Shown here: piece after piece, positions 35,575 to 48,400 of the stretch
How the letters are laid out: every line of letters starts with the position of its first letter
Position numbering within the stretch: the first letter of the stretch is position 1
Source of the DNA: Thuidium tamariscinum
Taxonomy: Eukaryota; Streptophyta; Bryopsida; Hypnales; Thuidiaceae
Length of the DNA stretch: 64,000 nt
Direction: 5' to 3'
NCBI GenBank assembly: GCA_947034885.2
Contig: OX344758.2
Location: 4,466,501 to 4,530,500, forward strand
The notes under the pieces: generated by a model
What the model saw: only the letters and a program-made list of their open reading frames with translations
Told to the model about the DNA's origin: nothing
The model's database searches: none
Position numbers and translations under genes: made by a program

Positions 35575-38500
35575 GAATGTGTCGTAGCACAGGAAAGCAC
35601 AATTCCTTCTTTAAGGTGTTAGAATGCACTAAATTAGCCTTAAAGTGACTCGTGTATCGTTCCCAAAGGATTTGGTCGGAAGTTTATGAAAGACCGGAAT
35701 ACATTAGTGATTACGACAACAAAACCCAAGCAAAGACTGATCCGATCTCGGTCTAAGAGTTTCCTAGAATTTACTTTGGACTGGAAATGGGATCACTCCA
35801 TTTGACTGTAGGGAGTTTCCTCTCTACTTATACCACCATTTTTAGAGTTTTCTTACTACTCTTTCCGAATATGGGACTGAAAACCGGAAGCTCAAATTCT
35901 GGTCTGGTCCGTAAATAAGTAACCGAATGTAGGTTTAACCTCTGTAACAAGAGGGATCTGCTCTTTTGGGCGTTTAGGAAGGAAGCTTACTCCTACCCTT
36001 CAAGTTTTAAAGTGTCAGAAGTTCCACTATAAAGAAAAATGAACTAATCCTAGCCAAACTAGAATACTTCACAACTAGACCGGAACTGATCCGGTCCAGC
36101 AGGTCACGCAAGTACTCCTGCCCATTCCTAACAAATACTACAACAACAGATTACCAAGTTAGTCTAAGTCCTAACAGAACAAGGGCGGTAGCTTGCGTAA
36201 GAGAGTTGGATTCCTCACTAGTCCTTCTTTCTTCTAAAGAGAGTGGATCACCTTTCACTTGGCATTTGGCTGGACGCTCCCGATCTCAAACCTAGATTCT
36301 ACGAGTGTCTATCTCTACTGATTACTCCCTCGACCTGTTCTGGAACACATTGTGAGATCCCCCGCAGATTTCCTATCAAAACCAAATTCACTTTAAGTCC
36401 AAAAACCGGATAAACTAGGCATCCGGGCACACACTTATCCACACAAGGCTGCAATCCTAATTGTTGCGACAAGACTTTGACAAGGCCCTACGTACACAGT
36501 CCACTTCAGAGTGAATCAGAAAGGTTCTGACTTGTATTTGCAACACAAAAACTTGTGAAAGTAAGATAACATAATGTGCGCCCGGATTCAATTATAAACC
36601 GGGTTTAAATACTAAACTATGGGTATAACCTAAAAGTGTAGGTGGAATCAACACCAATCCCAGAAAAATGCCACGTGACATTCTTTCACAACTTGGGCGG
36701 GTTGACTTCCACAAAAATCCAAAAATACCAACAAAATAGGATCTCAGATCCTACAAATCCAGATCCGGTCTAAGTTCAAAACTTCTACTCTAATTATATC
36801 CTGCTTTGGCTAAAGGCTAGCCGCCTTTCCTATCTACATGAAATTAATGCTCATCTAGTTCCTCAGTCGCTTGATAGGTGAGGCACCCTTCAGGGCTGGC
36901 TTCTTCTTTTCGGCCGGAGACCGGAACATCTTGACTGGCTTGGGCTTGGGCTTGGCCTTATTCCGCGCCTGGACCCGACTTCTCTTCGTCTCCGCCAGCA
37001 CCTGGTTCGCGTTAGAGTACTGGTCCGACTCATCACCGAAGTTGGTCTCCTCCTCCGAGTCCTTGTCCTCCTCTTCTGACTCATCCTCCTCCTCTTCTAC
37101 CCGGGCCTTCCGCTTCACCGATTGGATCTCCAGGTTCTTCCTTTTGGGCAATGCGGTGATGGGCAGATGGTGGATTGCCTTGCTCTGTGGAGTCAGTTCC
37201 TCCATCCTCTCGACAATCCGGACTGGACCCTTGCTTGGTGACTCGGATCTAGATCCGGTCTTCAGTATTGGGCGGACCTGAACCGCCGTCTTCACCAGCT
37301 CCCTAGTCCTTTGCTGCACAATCACAGTTGGCAACGACTTGCTTGGAGACTCGCCGACCAAGTCTATGAACTTGGTCTCCCTCCGTGGTGGAGAAGTCCC
37401 TCTGGCGACCTCCCGTAACACACACGGCTCTGGTTCCGGTCCCTTAGACCTCTCGGGCTCCAATGCCTTCGGGTCTTCATTCCTAGTCCGTTGAATGGAT
37501 TCCTCCGTCACGGTCTCGGACCTCCTTTCTTCCTCCTTCGTGGACTCGGTCACCCTGGCTTCCTCCGCGACTGTGGCTGGCGGAGGCTGCGTCTTCGCCT
37601 GCTCCACTTCCACCTTCGGCTCTTCCGGTCTTGAGATCGGAATGGAGCTCACCTGAATATCGGTGACAACCGCTCGCCACTTCTCCAGTGCTGCCTCCAT
37701 CTTCTTGTTGTAGCCGACCAACGCTATGAGCAGCTGAGGGCCTACCATCTTGCCTGCCTCCAACACCTTCCGGTCGAAGAACATGGCCTTGTTGACAACC
37801 TCGCCCGGATGAGTGATAGACTCCCGAATTTCTCCGAGAGTATTCCGGACCTGAGTGGAGAGCTTCTTCTCCTCTTCCAGCTCCTCCTACTTCTGGTGTA
37901 GTTCCTTCTTCAGGGCTGAGACCTGATTGGTTAGCCGGGTCACTTCTCCCTTGTCCCGGCTATCATGTACTTCCTGGATCAACTCCCCCTAGTTTTCCAT
38001 GACTTTAGAGGGCGGAACATTGCCCAGGGCTCTACAAAACCCTTGCAACACCTTCCTCTCTTCCAAGTGGTGCCTCCTGAAGTCATCTAGGTTCTGAATG
38101 ACTCTCATTAAGGGGTCCTAGTCCTAGACCGGATCTGTCCCTTGGGTTCCTATTGTAACTGCGGGGTTCTCCAGTAGTAGACTATCTCCCCTTACCTTTG
38201 GTTCCTCCTTTCTCTCTTGGAGTTCCCCTTGCTGTTCATCCTAACCCTCTCTCTCCGAGACTTCATCATCTTAGTCATTATCGGCCTCCGGGTCCTTTAT
38301 GTTGTATTCGACCATGGCTGCCCCCACCTCGTAGGCCTCCCTCTCATGCTCCCTCAAGAGGTCTAACGAGTGATACAAGTGAAACAGGAATGGTGAAATG
38401 GGAGAGGGTTTTGATTTCCCAATCCCATTCACCATCTTGAATATCTGGTCCCGCATCACGAACCCCCAATCTATCTTCCAGTCTCCCGATAGCGCACCAA

Positions 38501-39500
38501 AGACGGTGTTGGTTATGGTGACCGTGATCCTACTTGGCCTATCCGGGTTAAGAATTGCCATCATGAATTGGAGTAATCTTTGGTGCCTAAGCGAGATACA
38601 CTCCATCACTGTGAAACCATCTTTCGGATTTGTGGGTCTCCGAAACTTACCCAAGTGGAATTTGTCCGTCCGGGAGGCACTTCCATCTCCGCCTTGCTTA
38701 AACGCGTATACTTTGCGCCACATCACTACTGTCCAGTTTGTAGGTAGCGCCTAGACCGTCCCCTTCCACTCGTTGGTCTGGTCGTCCAGTAACTCGACCA
38801 CCATCTGCTCGTCCTTCAGGTTCCATGGACGCGCCAAAAATCCCTCGTACCCCATCTGCTTGAGGTCTTCCTCCAACTCCAGCTTATCTTGCACATTCGA
38901 GGGTACAACCGGATTGACATTCCGGAAGGCTAGAATCACATCTTCCTGCACCTCATTTGCTATCGCTCGCCTTTCGCTTGAGCTAACTAGATGAGGTCCA
39001 ACTTGATTGACCTAACCGTACTCAATAATATCACCACAATTCTAAAAATGGTCACTCAAGTCTGCACCAGACTGGATTGACATACCGTCTCTCTCTTTCC
39101 TCTCTCTGTAGACCGGATACGCTCTCTCTTTGCCAGAAGACCCTTTCTCAATTTGTATGCATGAAAGTGGCAGGACCTGGCCCTACTCCCTGGTCTTATA
39201 TTTCCCCCCAACATTAATTACTGACCGTTAGGTTAACATTCCTGGTCATGTGGGAGAGTTCCCGATGATCTCTAGCCTCGGTAGCTACTCATTGCCTATC
39301 CGGTCTCGGTCGCTAGGCTGCCCGGGTCCGGATTCTCACTCTGTCCCTTCATGTAGTTTTTCTATTTCCGGTCTGCGGTCTTCCAGTTTCTGGTCTTAGA
39401 CCTAATTTTTCGTTAGACTACTAAAATAAAAAAATATGGGGATTGAATAGATCCCTTTTTCCCGTATTTTGTTTAAAAACCTACTTAGGCGATTTCTAGG
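35575..39500 (-). mobile_element. GC-richer island of mobile-element coding blocks (decayed)
   Basis: About 3.9 kb with higher GC and many CCGG/GGTCT motifs, sharply distinct from AT-rich flanks. Minus-strand coding blocks lie at about 38751-38951, 38271-38726 and 36855-37784. The last is a charged, proline- and acidic-rich protein with coiled-coil-like start and lysine-rich end. The upstream part (38980-39480) looks like a promoter/leader and the downstream part (35575-36840) like a long 3' region. No reverse transcriptase, integrase or DDE transposase was seen and terminal repeats were not found, so class is open: a non-autonomous LTR-kin element or another plant transposon ORF cluster. It is broken, with several breaks; age moderate. 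Confidence 0.45.
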
Positions 39501-41401
39501 TTGCCACAGAGTGCTATGAAGATAAAACTATACTTAAATATTTAATAAATCTTACATTCATAATAAATGTAGCTATGAAAATTTTAAACATATGCTAATT
39601 TTATTATTATAATAATAATAATATTGATAATATTGTTGTAAGAAGAACCTTTGGTTTCAAAAAATATGTCATACTTGCAATTTTAGAAAGTACACAAGTT
39701 CAAAATTGGAAGGCCACCAAAAGTAAATGATTTGTATAAATCAAAGAATTTGTAATGGTTCTACATGGTATTTGATTTAATTTCAAAATTTAAAATTCTA
39801 TCTTGAGCCTTAGACCACTCTAAAACCACATTTTTTTTATTACCAAGTGAAAAATTTATGGAAATGAAAATGGCATCATATAGTAAATCTAAAATATGTA
39901 TTGAGTCATTTACATAATTGTTCATCTTAATTCCCAAAGGTTAGGGATGCATGTAATGATAAATATGCTCAAATTATGAGATCTAAAAATGTATACATTG
40001 AAAAATAATGTGAAGGAATTTGTCATATTTATTTAAATGGTTTGAAATAGTAAAGCAAGGAATCAATTCTATCAAATAATTTTTACTTTTTAATTTAGCA
40101 ATTATAAAGGATGACTAATTGAATTGATGGAATTGATGGAATGGATGACTTAGATGGTCAAGTTACCTTTTTTTCTTCCAAATCTATATTTTCTTTTGTT
40201 TTTTCAATTCTAAATAGGAATTTTATAGATTTTTTCACTCAGGGAGATTACCCCTTGAAATGTAAAGTATACTTTTCAATTGAGAGGGTATTTGATGTGG
40301 GGATATTTACCTTCATTACAGTATTTAAGATGATTTTATTTTTATATATAAAGATATCAAGGGAATATTTTTAATATCCTATGATTTTTTTAAAATTTAG
40401 TCATGTGGTTTTCATAGTTGGGCTATCTTATATACAAAATTTACATGTCTAATTTTTCATACCCATATACAATTCACACTATAAAACTAATGTCTTACAT
40501 GTACATTTATTATTATTTTTTATATATACACTACTAGTATTGTAGTATGATTTCAAATGACAAATAACATGTTGTCACATTCTTACATGATGTCACAATG
40601 TTGGCTATTTATGGAAGGATTGGTTGTACAAGCTAGAACTATTTGACAACAACAAATCTTGATTAAAAAAATCTCTAGATTTACTAGATTGTATAGATTT
40701 TATCAATCACTTAAAAAAGTTTGTCAACATCTATACTCATTGCAATACAAAAAAATTGTATGGACCCTACAAATAAAGGCTACTATATTAATAAAAATTC
40801 CTACTAAATGATGTTTTTGCATAGTTTAATTTATATATAATAGGATATGTGGCATTTAAATGACCCTATAATAGCCCTATATTTATATTAAAAACTTCCC
40901 CTTTGAATTAAATGAACCCTATCTTTGAACTCATATAGTTTTTTAAAAATTGAAAGTGATCTCCTTGAGTTTTTTCATTGGATAGCCTTTGAAATTTCCA
41001 AATTGTTGTCGATATTTCTTTCCAATTCTACTATCCAATGAACTAATTGACAAATCTCTTTGAACTTTACCTTGCAAAGTGATGATTGATGAAGGGTAAG
41101 TGAGATAGTTGCTTTGCACAATGAAGGGCTCATTTATTGAACTTTTAAATACACATTTGAAAGAAATTGATGATTGCATTCAATATTTCTTATTGGAAAC
41201 AATATAACCCTCACGCCTTCTCAAAACTGGGGAATATTTAGAAGGAGCTAGGGGCGTAGGCCAAATTGGCTTAACAAAAAGGGACATATTGTCCAAAAAA
41301 TTAACATTGATTGCATTTGAGAGAATTGTATCATCCTTCTTAACAATATAGAAAATTTGTTTGATTAATAATGAAAATTTAAAAATGTTACAACTTTAGA
41401 A
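39501..41401. other. AT-rich spacer
   Basis: Contains a short (TTA/ATA)n run near 39600-39635. Nothing else recognised. Confidence 0.4.
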
Positions 41402-41409
41402 TTGCCACA

Positions 41410-41707
41410 CTCGGGGAGGACACTTCTTGTGTATTTGGGGGACCCACGCGCGGCGGTGGGGTATTTTTAGAGGGGCTATCAATTACTTGTAATCATTACT
41501 TGGCAACATTAAAAGAGGCCCTATTTTACCATAAAGCGGAAAAATCAGCCATATTATCATCCCTATTTTATTTTTAAAACACTTTGCCTTTTTAATGTCC
41601 CCTATTTTATATATAAATTTCTTATAAATTTTACCTAAGATTATTTAAATGTACCCTATCTTCCGCCGCACATAGGTTATTAAAAAATGGGAAGTGTCCT
41701 CCCCTAG
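41410..41707. mobile_element. hAT-type MITE with perfect 8-bp target duplication
   Basis: Ends CTCGGGGAGGACACTTC and (complement of) CTAGGGGAGGACACTTC, 15-16 of 17 matching. Flanked by TTGCCACA at 41402-41409 and again at 41708-41715. An 8-bp duplication with short TIRs is the hAT signature. The 298-bp interior is non-coding and has GCGCGGCGG near the left and repeated CCCTATTTTA motifs. Confidence 0.85.
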
Positions 41708-41715
41708 TTGCCACA

Positions 41716-43047
41716 TGAGCTCAAACTTTGAAAAATCCCTTAAACTTGAATATCAACTAGACTTTTGGACAAGTTGTGTACATTCCAAAATGTGTAGAAT
41801 ACTAGCAAGACATTGTAATACTAAATGGAATTGAAAATTGTGAATTGACAAGGACATACTCTAAAACACCAATTTTTTATGGGGGAAATATTTGTATAAT
41901 AAACAACTCATTTGTAAAAAATGGTAGTGATCTCTATGCAATATGACTACAAAAACCCTAACCAACAAATCACTTGAATGAAAGTGATCAATATAAAGAG
42001 TTGAAGGCATCTATGGCATTCCATTATTTGATACTTTGACTTGGGGGGTGGTGGGGGGTGGGTAAGCATAATGTATTGCACTTGTCTACAATTTTTGTTT
42101 TAAGTTTATTCAATTAAGGTTAGCATCCAAGAATGTGCCACTAATCTAAAACCACCACCATCACTTTGTACATATTTTTAAAATCAATGTGTACCTATGT
42201 AGAAGAAACAATTTTAGAACTTCTATTGAAAAAAACTTTGGCCCTTCAAAAAATTTGTATACTATCCAAATGTTTTGTTATTTTGTGTATAGAAATATCT
42301 TTTTTCTAGCCAACAAGAAACTATAAAAATTTGGTTAGTCTAATAATAATAACTAGGCATAGTAGTAAAAAGTGGTGACCTAGAGGTGTCCACCTCTATA
42401 TTTTCAAGTTCTAAATTTTTTTTCATATAACTTTTTATATATCTGCTAAGCCATTTGTAAAATTGCAAAATCACACTGACGATGCTCTCATTACTATAAT
42501 TATACATCCTATAGTAGTCAAAAGATACATTATGAATACCTAGATAATGATCCCATTATAGTTTGGGGGTTCTCAATAAATGAAATTTGGACCACAAATA
42601 ATGTCTGAGGTAATGGTAATGGAGTGATTAGTTATTACACTAAGAATTCTCACCTTCTGAATGCAAATTCACTATAGGAAGTGATTTTTTAGGACTTCAT
42701 ACTATGGCTATATTAGAAAATTAGGTGAAAAAGATGAGCATTAAGGATACAATTTTTCTTGATTTGGAGGTAGTTGAGAGACTCTTTTGGGTAGGACACT
42801 TCAAAAATTCATAACAAATTAATATGTTCTTGAAAAGATATAATTTCAATTGTTCTTATTGTTTTCACACTTGTCTTTGAGTGGGAATTCTTCTTAAAAA
42901 ATACAATTTAATGGCATGACAACCACTTCTAACTTTAGCTATGATAGATTATTCTTCCTTAACCCTTAAAACGATTCTATACCCATTTTTCAGCCAATGA
43001 ATGACAAATAATCTTTTTCTTTAGGATTGAAGTGCAATTGTTCATTC
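41716..43047. other. AT-rich spacer with a G-run
   Basis: No gene. A G-rich run (GGGGGGTGGTGGGGGGTGGG, about 42044-42063) could form a G-quadruplex on the plus strand. A solitary TTAACCCTTAAAACG at about 42960 may be a lone end of the TTAA family. Confidence 0.4.
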
Positions 43048-43051
43048 TTAA

Positions 43052-43272
43052 CCTTGGAAGGACACAAGGGGTCCTGTGGAATTCATCATTTCTAAAATTG
43101 TGGGAATCATTGGTAATAAAATATTCAAAAAAACTCATTTGAAATCAAAGAACTATAGAAGATCTTTACTTTTCACTCCTAAAACTGAAGGTGAGTGATT
43201 GCATTATTGTTTTACATCCAAGAATTCCTTGTCATCCATTGAACCTCTTTAGTCCTCTGCCGCGTTCCAGGG
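43052..43272 (+). mobile_element. Short TTAA-flanked MITE (copy P5), 221 bp
   Basis: Flanked by TTAA on both sides (43048-43051, 43273-43276). Starts CCTTGGAAGGACACAAGGGG and ends TTCCAGGG. Its interior aligns with P4 at 50197 throughout (GTGGGAATCATTGGTAATAA, TGTAGAAGATCT-like blocks). Non-coding. Confidence 0.7.
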
Positions 43273-43396
43273 TTAAAATTCTGTGTAGAAAGGGGGGATC
43301 ATTCACAATAATTTGACCTCCAATGAGCACTTTTGTTTTTTTTAAAGTAGATGATGGCAAAAGAGATGGTTTCTACATGCACCAGCCAAGTGTTAA

Positions 43397-43662
43397 CCCC
43401 TAAATGACGCGTAGGCCATATTCTAGTTGATGAATAATATAGAATCATTCTATATAGGACAAAAATGCAGTTATTCATCCTCCAAATTAGGGGTGGAAAG
43501 GGAAGTTCTTCTTCTTCTACAATGCTTTGACGTCCAACAAGAACTTTTAAATTTTTTGGAACCAATGATTCCCACGGTATCGAAATTCATGATTTCCACG
43601 GCCACCGGCTCGTCGTTTATGGACTCGGTAACCTTTGAGCCGCCGGGAGGCGGCGAGAAGGG
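43397..43662 (-). mobile_element. Short TTAA-end MITE (copy P6), inverted
   Basis: Left flank TTAA then CCCCTAAATGACGCG; the reverse complement matches P4 and P5 (GTGGGAATCATTGGTTCC, GAGGATGAATAACTGCATTT). The other end is probably GAGAAGGG followed by TTAC, a one-base departure from TTAA. It lies 120 bases from P5 in opposite orientation. Confidence 0.6.
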
Positions 43663-44119
43663 TTACCGGACATAATCAGCTCTGTCCACGGATGAAAAAT
43701 CCCGTAACTGGTGCCTTCATGGATGAATCTTGCATGATTATGAACAAATTGTGCTGCTCGTGGATGAAACAAGTTCAAGCAGACACTTGCGCTCAATCAG
43801 AGCTGGTTACGGGCTAAGGGTAAAATCGTCCCCTACTCCCCCAACAAAGCTGTAGCCTAAGATTGTTCGGATATCAGTTCCTGGGAATCATGACGCAATA
43901 AGCATCCAGGTTCCAATTGCGCTACGGAAACAGAAAGGTGGATATGGCTGGAACGAAGAGAGTGAACCGATAAGATGCTCCTCCATGAATCGAACCAACT
44001 GCATCCTTCACCTGAAACCATGCATCTAGCACACTTGCACAGTAAGCTTCAATAACTTACTTCGATACTGTCTCTCGATCTGCCACTCCCGCGACGGATT
44101 TGTCTGACATTTCCAACTT

Positions 44120-45282
44120 TGGCGTTTTTCCTTAAAAAAACCTCAGTAAGCCGTCGAGAAAGCTCAGGTCGCAGATTTCGATTGCCCTGTTCTGTGAGGG
44201 CCAGGCTGAGCGACCCCCCTGATACCCTAAACCGCACACCCTCCGTTGACCTCATGTGCGCAGGCCTAGTCTCGTGCCCTCCTTTGCCGTTTTCCGACTC
44301 CGAAGCTCAGGTTAGTGCAACTTACTACGCTTGTTTTGGTTGCTTGCGGAGGTTTTGCGACCCAGAATAGCGATTGTCCCCTGTAGGGCACGGGGCCGGA
44401 TCGGAGTTTTTTTGTGTCGATTGGTGATCGTCGCCCGTTCGATTGTTTTAAACGGATTTTCTTACATTTATGTCTTGATTTTTGGCGAGTTGGAATGAAA
44501 TGGCGGGTCAGGTGACTGAACCGTTTGTAGTTAAGCTCGCAGTTGTGAGTTTGAGGTTGTGGATTGTGCCTCTGTAGGCATGTATACTTTTCCTATCGAA
44601 TTTTCTGATGCTAGAATTTAGTGATCAATCCATAATTATTGCATTAATATTTATACTTGAGGTCAAATTCCATTGGTGGTTTAGGGTTGCTTAAGCGCAT
44701 TGGTGGTTTAGGGTTGCATTCGATGTCTCCAATTCCGTGTCGATCTTGTGTCTGTTTTCCAATGCTATCTCTTTTGTTTCAGATTTCATGATGCTGCTGG
44801 TCATTTGCGACAGAGCGTTGTAGACTTTGTGTCATGTGTGTTTGAGATCAGGGAGGATTGTTTAGGAAGTGATCTCGGATTTATAGGTGTGAAAATGTTA
44901 TGTAGGGCTTCATTGGTGGAGCGGCATTTTGCTAGTAGAGTATGACTTGGAGGTAACTTCGCTCATGTATTTCGATCCTCGTGCAATTATGTGGGCATAG
45001 TCGATATTCTATTATTTAGCGTACCTTCGAGTATGCCCGTTGGTCTTACGATAAATTATAATCGAATTCTCCAGATTTTGTGGATTGCATTCGGTTCAAG
45101 GGACCTAATCTTTGGTTTGGGAATTGAAGTGGTGTGAGATTACCAGGTTTGGGATGCGCGCATTGTGTAGATGGATTGGTTCAAGAGTACAGTTATGTGT
45201 CGGAGTGTGTGATGAGTGACGACGACTGGTGGCAGACTCAGGGCCTTGGAAGGGATTTAAGGGTTTAGGGTTTAGGGTTTTT
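44120..45282 (+). promoter_or_regulatory. Probable promoter and spliced leader of the PPR gene
   Basis: GC content rises from about 43560. A donor-like site (GAAGCTCAG/GTTAGT) ends a candidate leader exon at 44310. A further exon-like segment 44783-44952 has TTGTTTCAG before it and GAG/GTAACT after it. A small upstream frame MCAGLVSCPPLPFSDSEAQ ends exactly at the 44310 donor. A telo-box run (TTTAGGGTTTAGGGTTT) lies at 45262-45278, an element often found near starts of plant translation- and organelle-related genes. Leader structure is inferred from splice signals only. Confidence 0.35.
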
Positions 45283-45415
45283 ATGGAATTCTCGTAGGGC
45301 GTTATGCCTTGGTTCCGAAAATGGTGTTGATTTTGTTGCTAGCACAGCTGGCTTGCGAGTAGGTAGTGTGCTCGATGAGGGAATTGAAGGCGAAAGGGTG
45401 AAAAAAGAATCGAGG

Positions 45416-45450
45416 AGGGGGGTGGGGGGTGGGGGATGAGGGGGGCAGGA
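45416..45450 (+). promoter_or_regulatory. G-quadruplex-capable run at the PPR start codon
   Basis: GAGGGGGGTGGGGGG-type sequence with at least four runs of four or more G, overlapping the first in-frame ATG (45436) and preceding the next (45460). On the transcript strand it could form an RNA G-quadruplex and influence which ATG is used. Confidence 0.5.
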
Positions 45451-48400
45451 GGTCTGTCTATGGCCTGTCGGGTTGCGCACAGTCCAGTCGTGAAGCTCTG
45501 GACGGCTAGCCAGTCGATCTGCAAGCAAGTGCCGTTGGAGCGATGGAACGGGATCAAGGCTTGGAGAAACGTGAGAGTCTCGGTGATTGCTGAAGGGGCA
45601 TGCTGGCGAATTTGGATGGCCGCCGGGGCTTTGAAGCAGCTTCGGAGTTCGCCCACGAGGTCAGTATTACTCTCACTGCGCTCCAGCGTCACGCATTGCA
45701 GGTGGATTTCGATTTCGGTTTCAAATTCGATTCATTGCCTTATCCTAGGGCCCGATGGGATAGGGCTAATGTAAAGTCTCACTGTAAGGGAGACGTTCCA
45801 TTCACCATACGGTTGAACTTTGAACCTTTTCTTACAAAAGTCTAGAAACTTGCACCATCTTAAACTTTGCACATTTATTTTGTGTTAAACTAAGAATCAA
45901 TTTCAAAAGACTAGACGTCAACAGATGAAGTATTTACACTTTTTAGCACAAATCGAAGCTCGCATGCATGGTCAATGGAGCCTCTAATGGTACTCTATGG
46001 TCAATGGGACCTCTACCTTGTGTCATTTTGCGGTGCACTCTGACATCAAGTATATGAGCAGAAGCTCATAATCGTCATTATTAAGTGAACCAGGAAATGC
46101 CGCTCTATCAGGGTTCGCATTTTTTCTAGGAATCGTCAGTGTGCGAAAAGAGGGGAATGCGTTGGATATGGTGATATGCCGATCAGCCTTGCGTGTGGCG
46201 TGTGCTTGTAATCTGGAAATTAAAATTGGCGGACGTGGAATGGTCATGCAGGTCGTCAGGCTGGACAGGAGTAACAGTGGTGTCGTCGTTATGGGTGGCG
46301 TATTCTGGACCAGCGGTCGCAGGCGAGGTCTTGGCAGACCCCAGGCGGCTTTTCGGAGGATCTGCCGCTCTGGAGGAGAGTGAGCGGCTTCACATCAAAC
46401 CCAATGACGAGGACGTACACGTCGTCTCCCGTAAGCTACTCCGCTGTTCTCCATTCTGATGAGTTCCCTTGTCCGCCACAATGATCATGATCTCGCACTC
46501 TGGATGGTATCACTGTTAGGGCACCAGGGCGTTAATTTAATTCGAGTGATGTAGTCAATGTTTCAAGTACTGTAAAGTCTCCATTCACCATACAGGAAGG
46601 GAGTGGCTCCATTTACCACTCAGGGGAACCTGGAACCTTCCCGTACAACAATCTAGAATTTGACACCATCTAAAAATTTGCACATATGATTTGGATTAAG
46701 CTCAATATCAATTGGAAAAAATGAATTGTCAATAAAAGAGGGGTTTTCACACGTAGCACAAAATCTAAGCTCACTTGTATGGTGCGTGGAGCCTCTAATG
46801 TACTGTATGGTTAATGGAGTGTCTACCTTACCATTGTACGTGAATAGACCGGGTTTGTACCGGAGACGTTGCCATGCCGCCCAAGATTAAGTCCTACGTC
46901 CTGTCGGTGAGAGTCCTACAGGCGGGTTATGACGCAAGTCCGTGATGGAGGGCGTTAAACTGCGATTCCTCGTTCAGTACCTTTCAGAGTTCACGTTCAT
47001 CGGAATCCGGTTCATTTTAATGCTTTCCTGCCTGCAATTCGCAATGTATCCTACGGTTAATGGTTGCATAAATGCTGGCGCAAGACCCGTTTCATTTTCA
47101 ATTCTTGTGCATAGGACGAGTGAATGAACAATTCTGCGAGAATTCAGAGTATCTAATGGGAATGCACGTCCATTTGCAGAAGAGGGCGAGTGCAGGAACT
47201 CCGAGGGAGTGGGTGATGGGGAAGCTCATCCTGAGGTGTCGCCCACTGGTCGACACCACCTGAAGGATGTTCTGGCAGTTCTTCGGACGGTGAAGACCAA
47301 ACAGGAGATGGCGGAGAAACTTTCGCCTTTCGTGGGAAAACTGTCGCCGCAAGATGCGACGTTGATATTCAAAATGATGTATAATAGACAGGTATCCGTG
47401 GACTTTTACAAATGGGTGAAGTCGCAGGCCGGGTTTGAACCCCACTTCCACTTCTACGTCGCTTTCGCCCACTGCCTGATGAGGGTCCAAAAGTGGGTAG
47501 CTCTAGAAATCCTAGTGGACGAGATGATCGAGAACAAGCTGGCGCCGGACTTGAAGTTCTACGCCCAAGTGATCCGTGAGTCCATCAATGCCGGTCGTTT
47601 CCAGACAGCCGAGAGGTGGTTGTCCCGGATGCAGTTGCAAGGGTGCGCTCCCGACACCATCATCTACAACATTTTGATTTTAGAGTATGGAAAGAGAGGC
47701 CACTTCAGCCAAGCGATGAGGTACTTCGGTCAATTGAAGAGAGAGGGTCTTGTGGCCGATGGTGGCACATACTCTGCAGCTCTGAGCGCGTGTCGTAAGG
47801 CTGGGAATCTGGAGAAGGGGTCGGCCATCGTAGAGGAGATGAAGGAAGCTGGACAGAAACTGGACCAAGTGTCTTATAGCATCTTGATCGACATGTTTGG
47901 GAAGGCCGGTCGTTTGGAGGATGCTGCATCCATGTTCCGGGAACTCCAGGTATTGTGGAGCTGGGGAGAGCGAGTGATCTGTTTTTGTTTGTGATTGGCG
48001 TACTGAGGCTGTAATATTTGTGTTCCGCTCTGCTTGATCTCTGAATGGACGTTGGCGCTGATTATGAGTTGGTGTCGGTATTGTCGATAGTTTTCCACAT
48101 GAGTAGTGAATTTCTGCATGTCGGCTGGTATCCGAGTATCTTCTGTTGTTTGTGTGATGAATGTAAAGCTGTTAATAGCGTGTCTGTGGTTGACTTGCAT
48201 TGTCAGCTTCTGTGATATTTGTGCAGGATTTGGATCATGTATGAGGGACAGTTGGGTGCGAGGTGGTGTGTCCGGTGAGAGCAAGTCGTTGTATCTGAGA
48301 TGAGGTGTGTGGTTTTGTGCAGACATCTGGTTATCTGCCTGATGTAGTGGCGTACAACACTCTGATCCACGCTTTTGGGAGGGCGGGTATGGTGGATCAG

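Noticed and set aside
36871-37281. Plus-strand frame in the GC-rich island
   Set aside because: Serine-rich shadow of the acidic minus-strand block.
45258-45282. TTTAGGG repeats as an interstitial telomere
   Set aside because: Only about three units, located in a gene leader. It fits a telo-box regulatory motif better.
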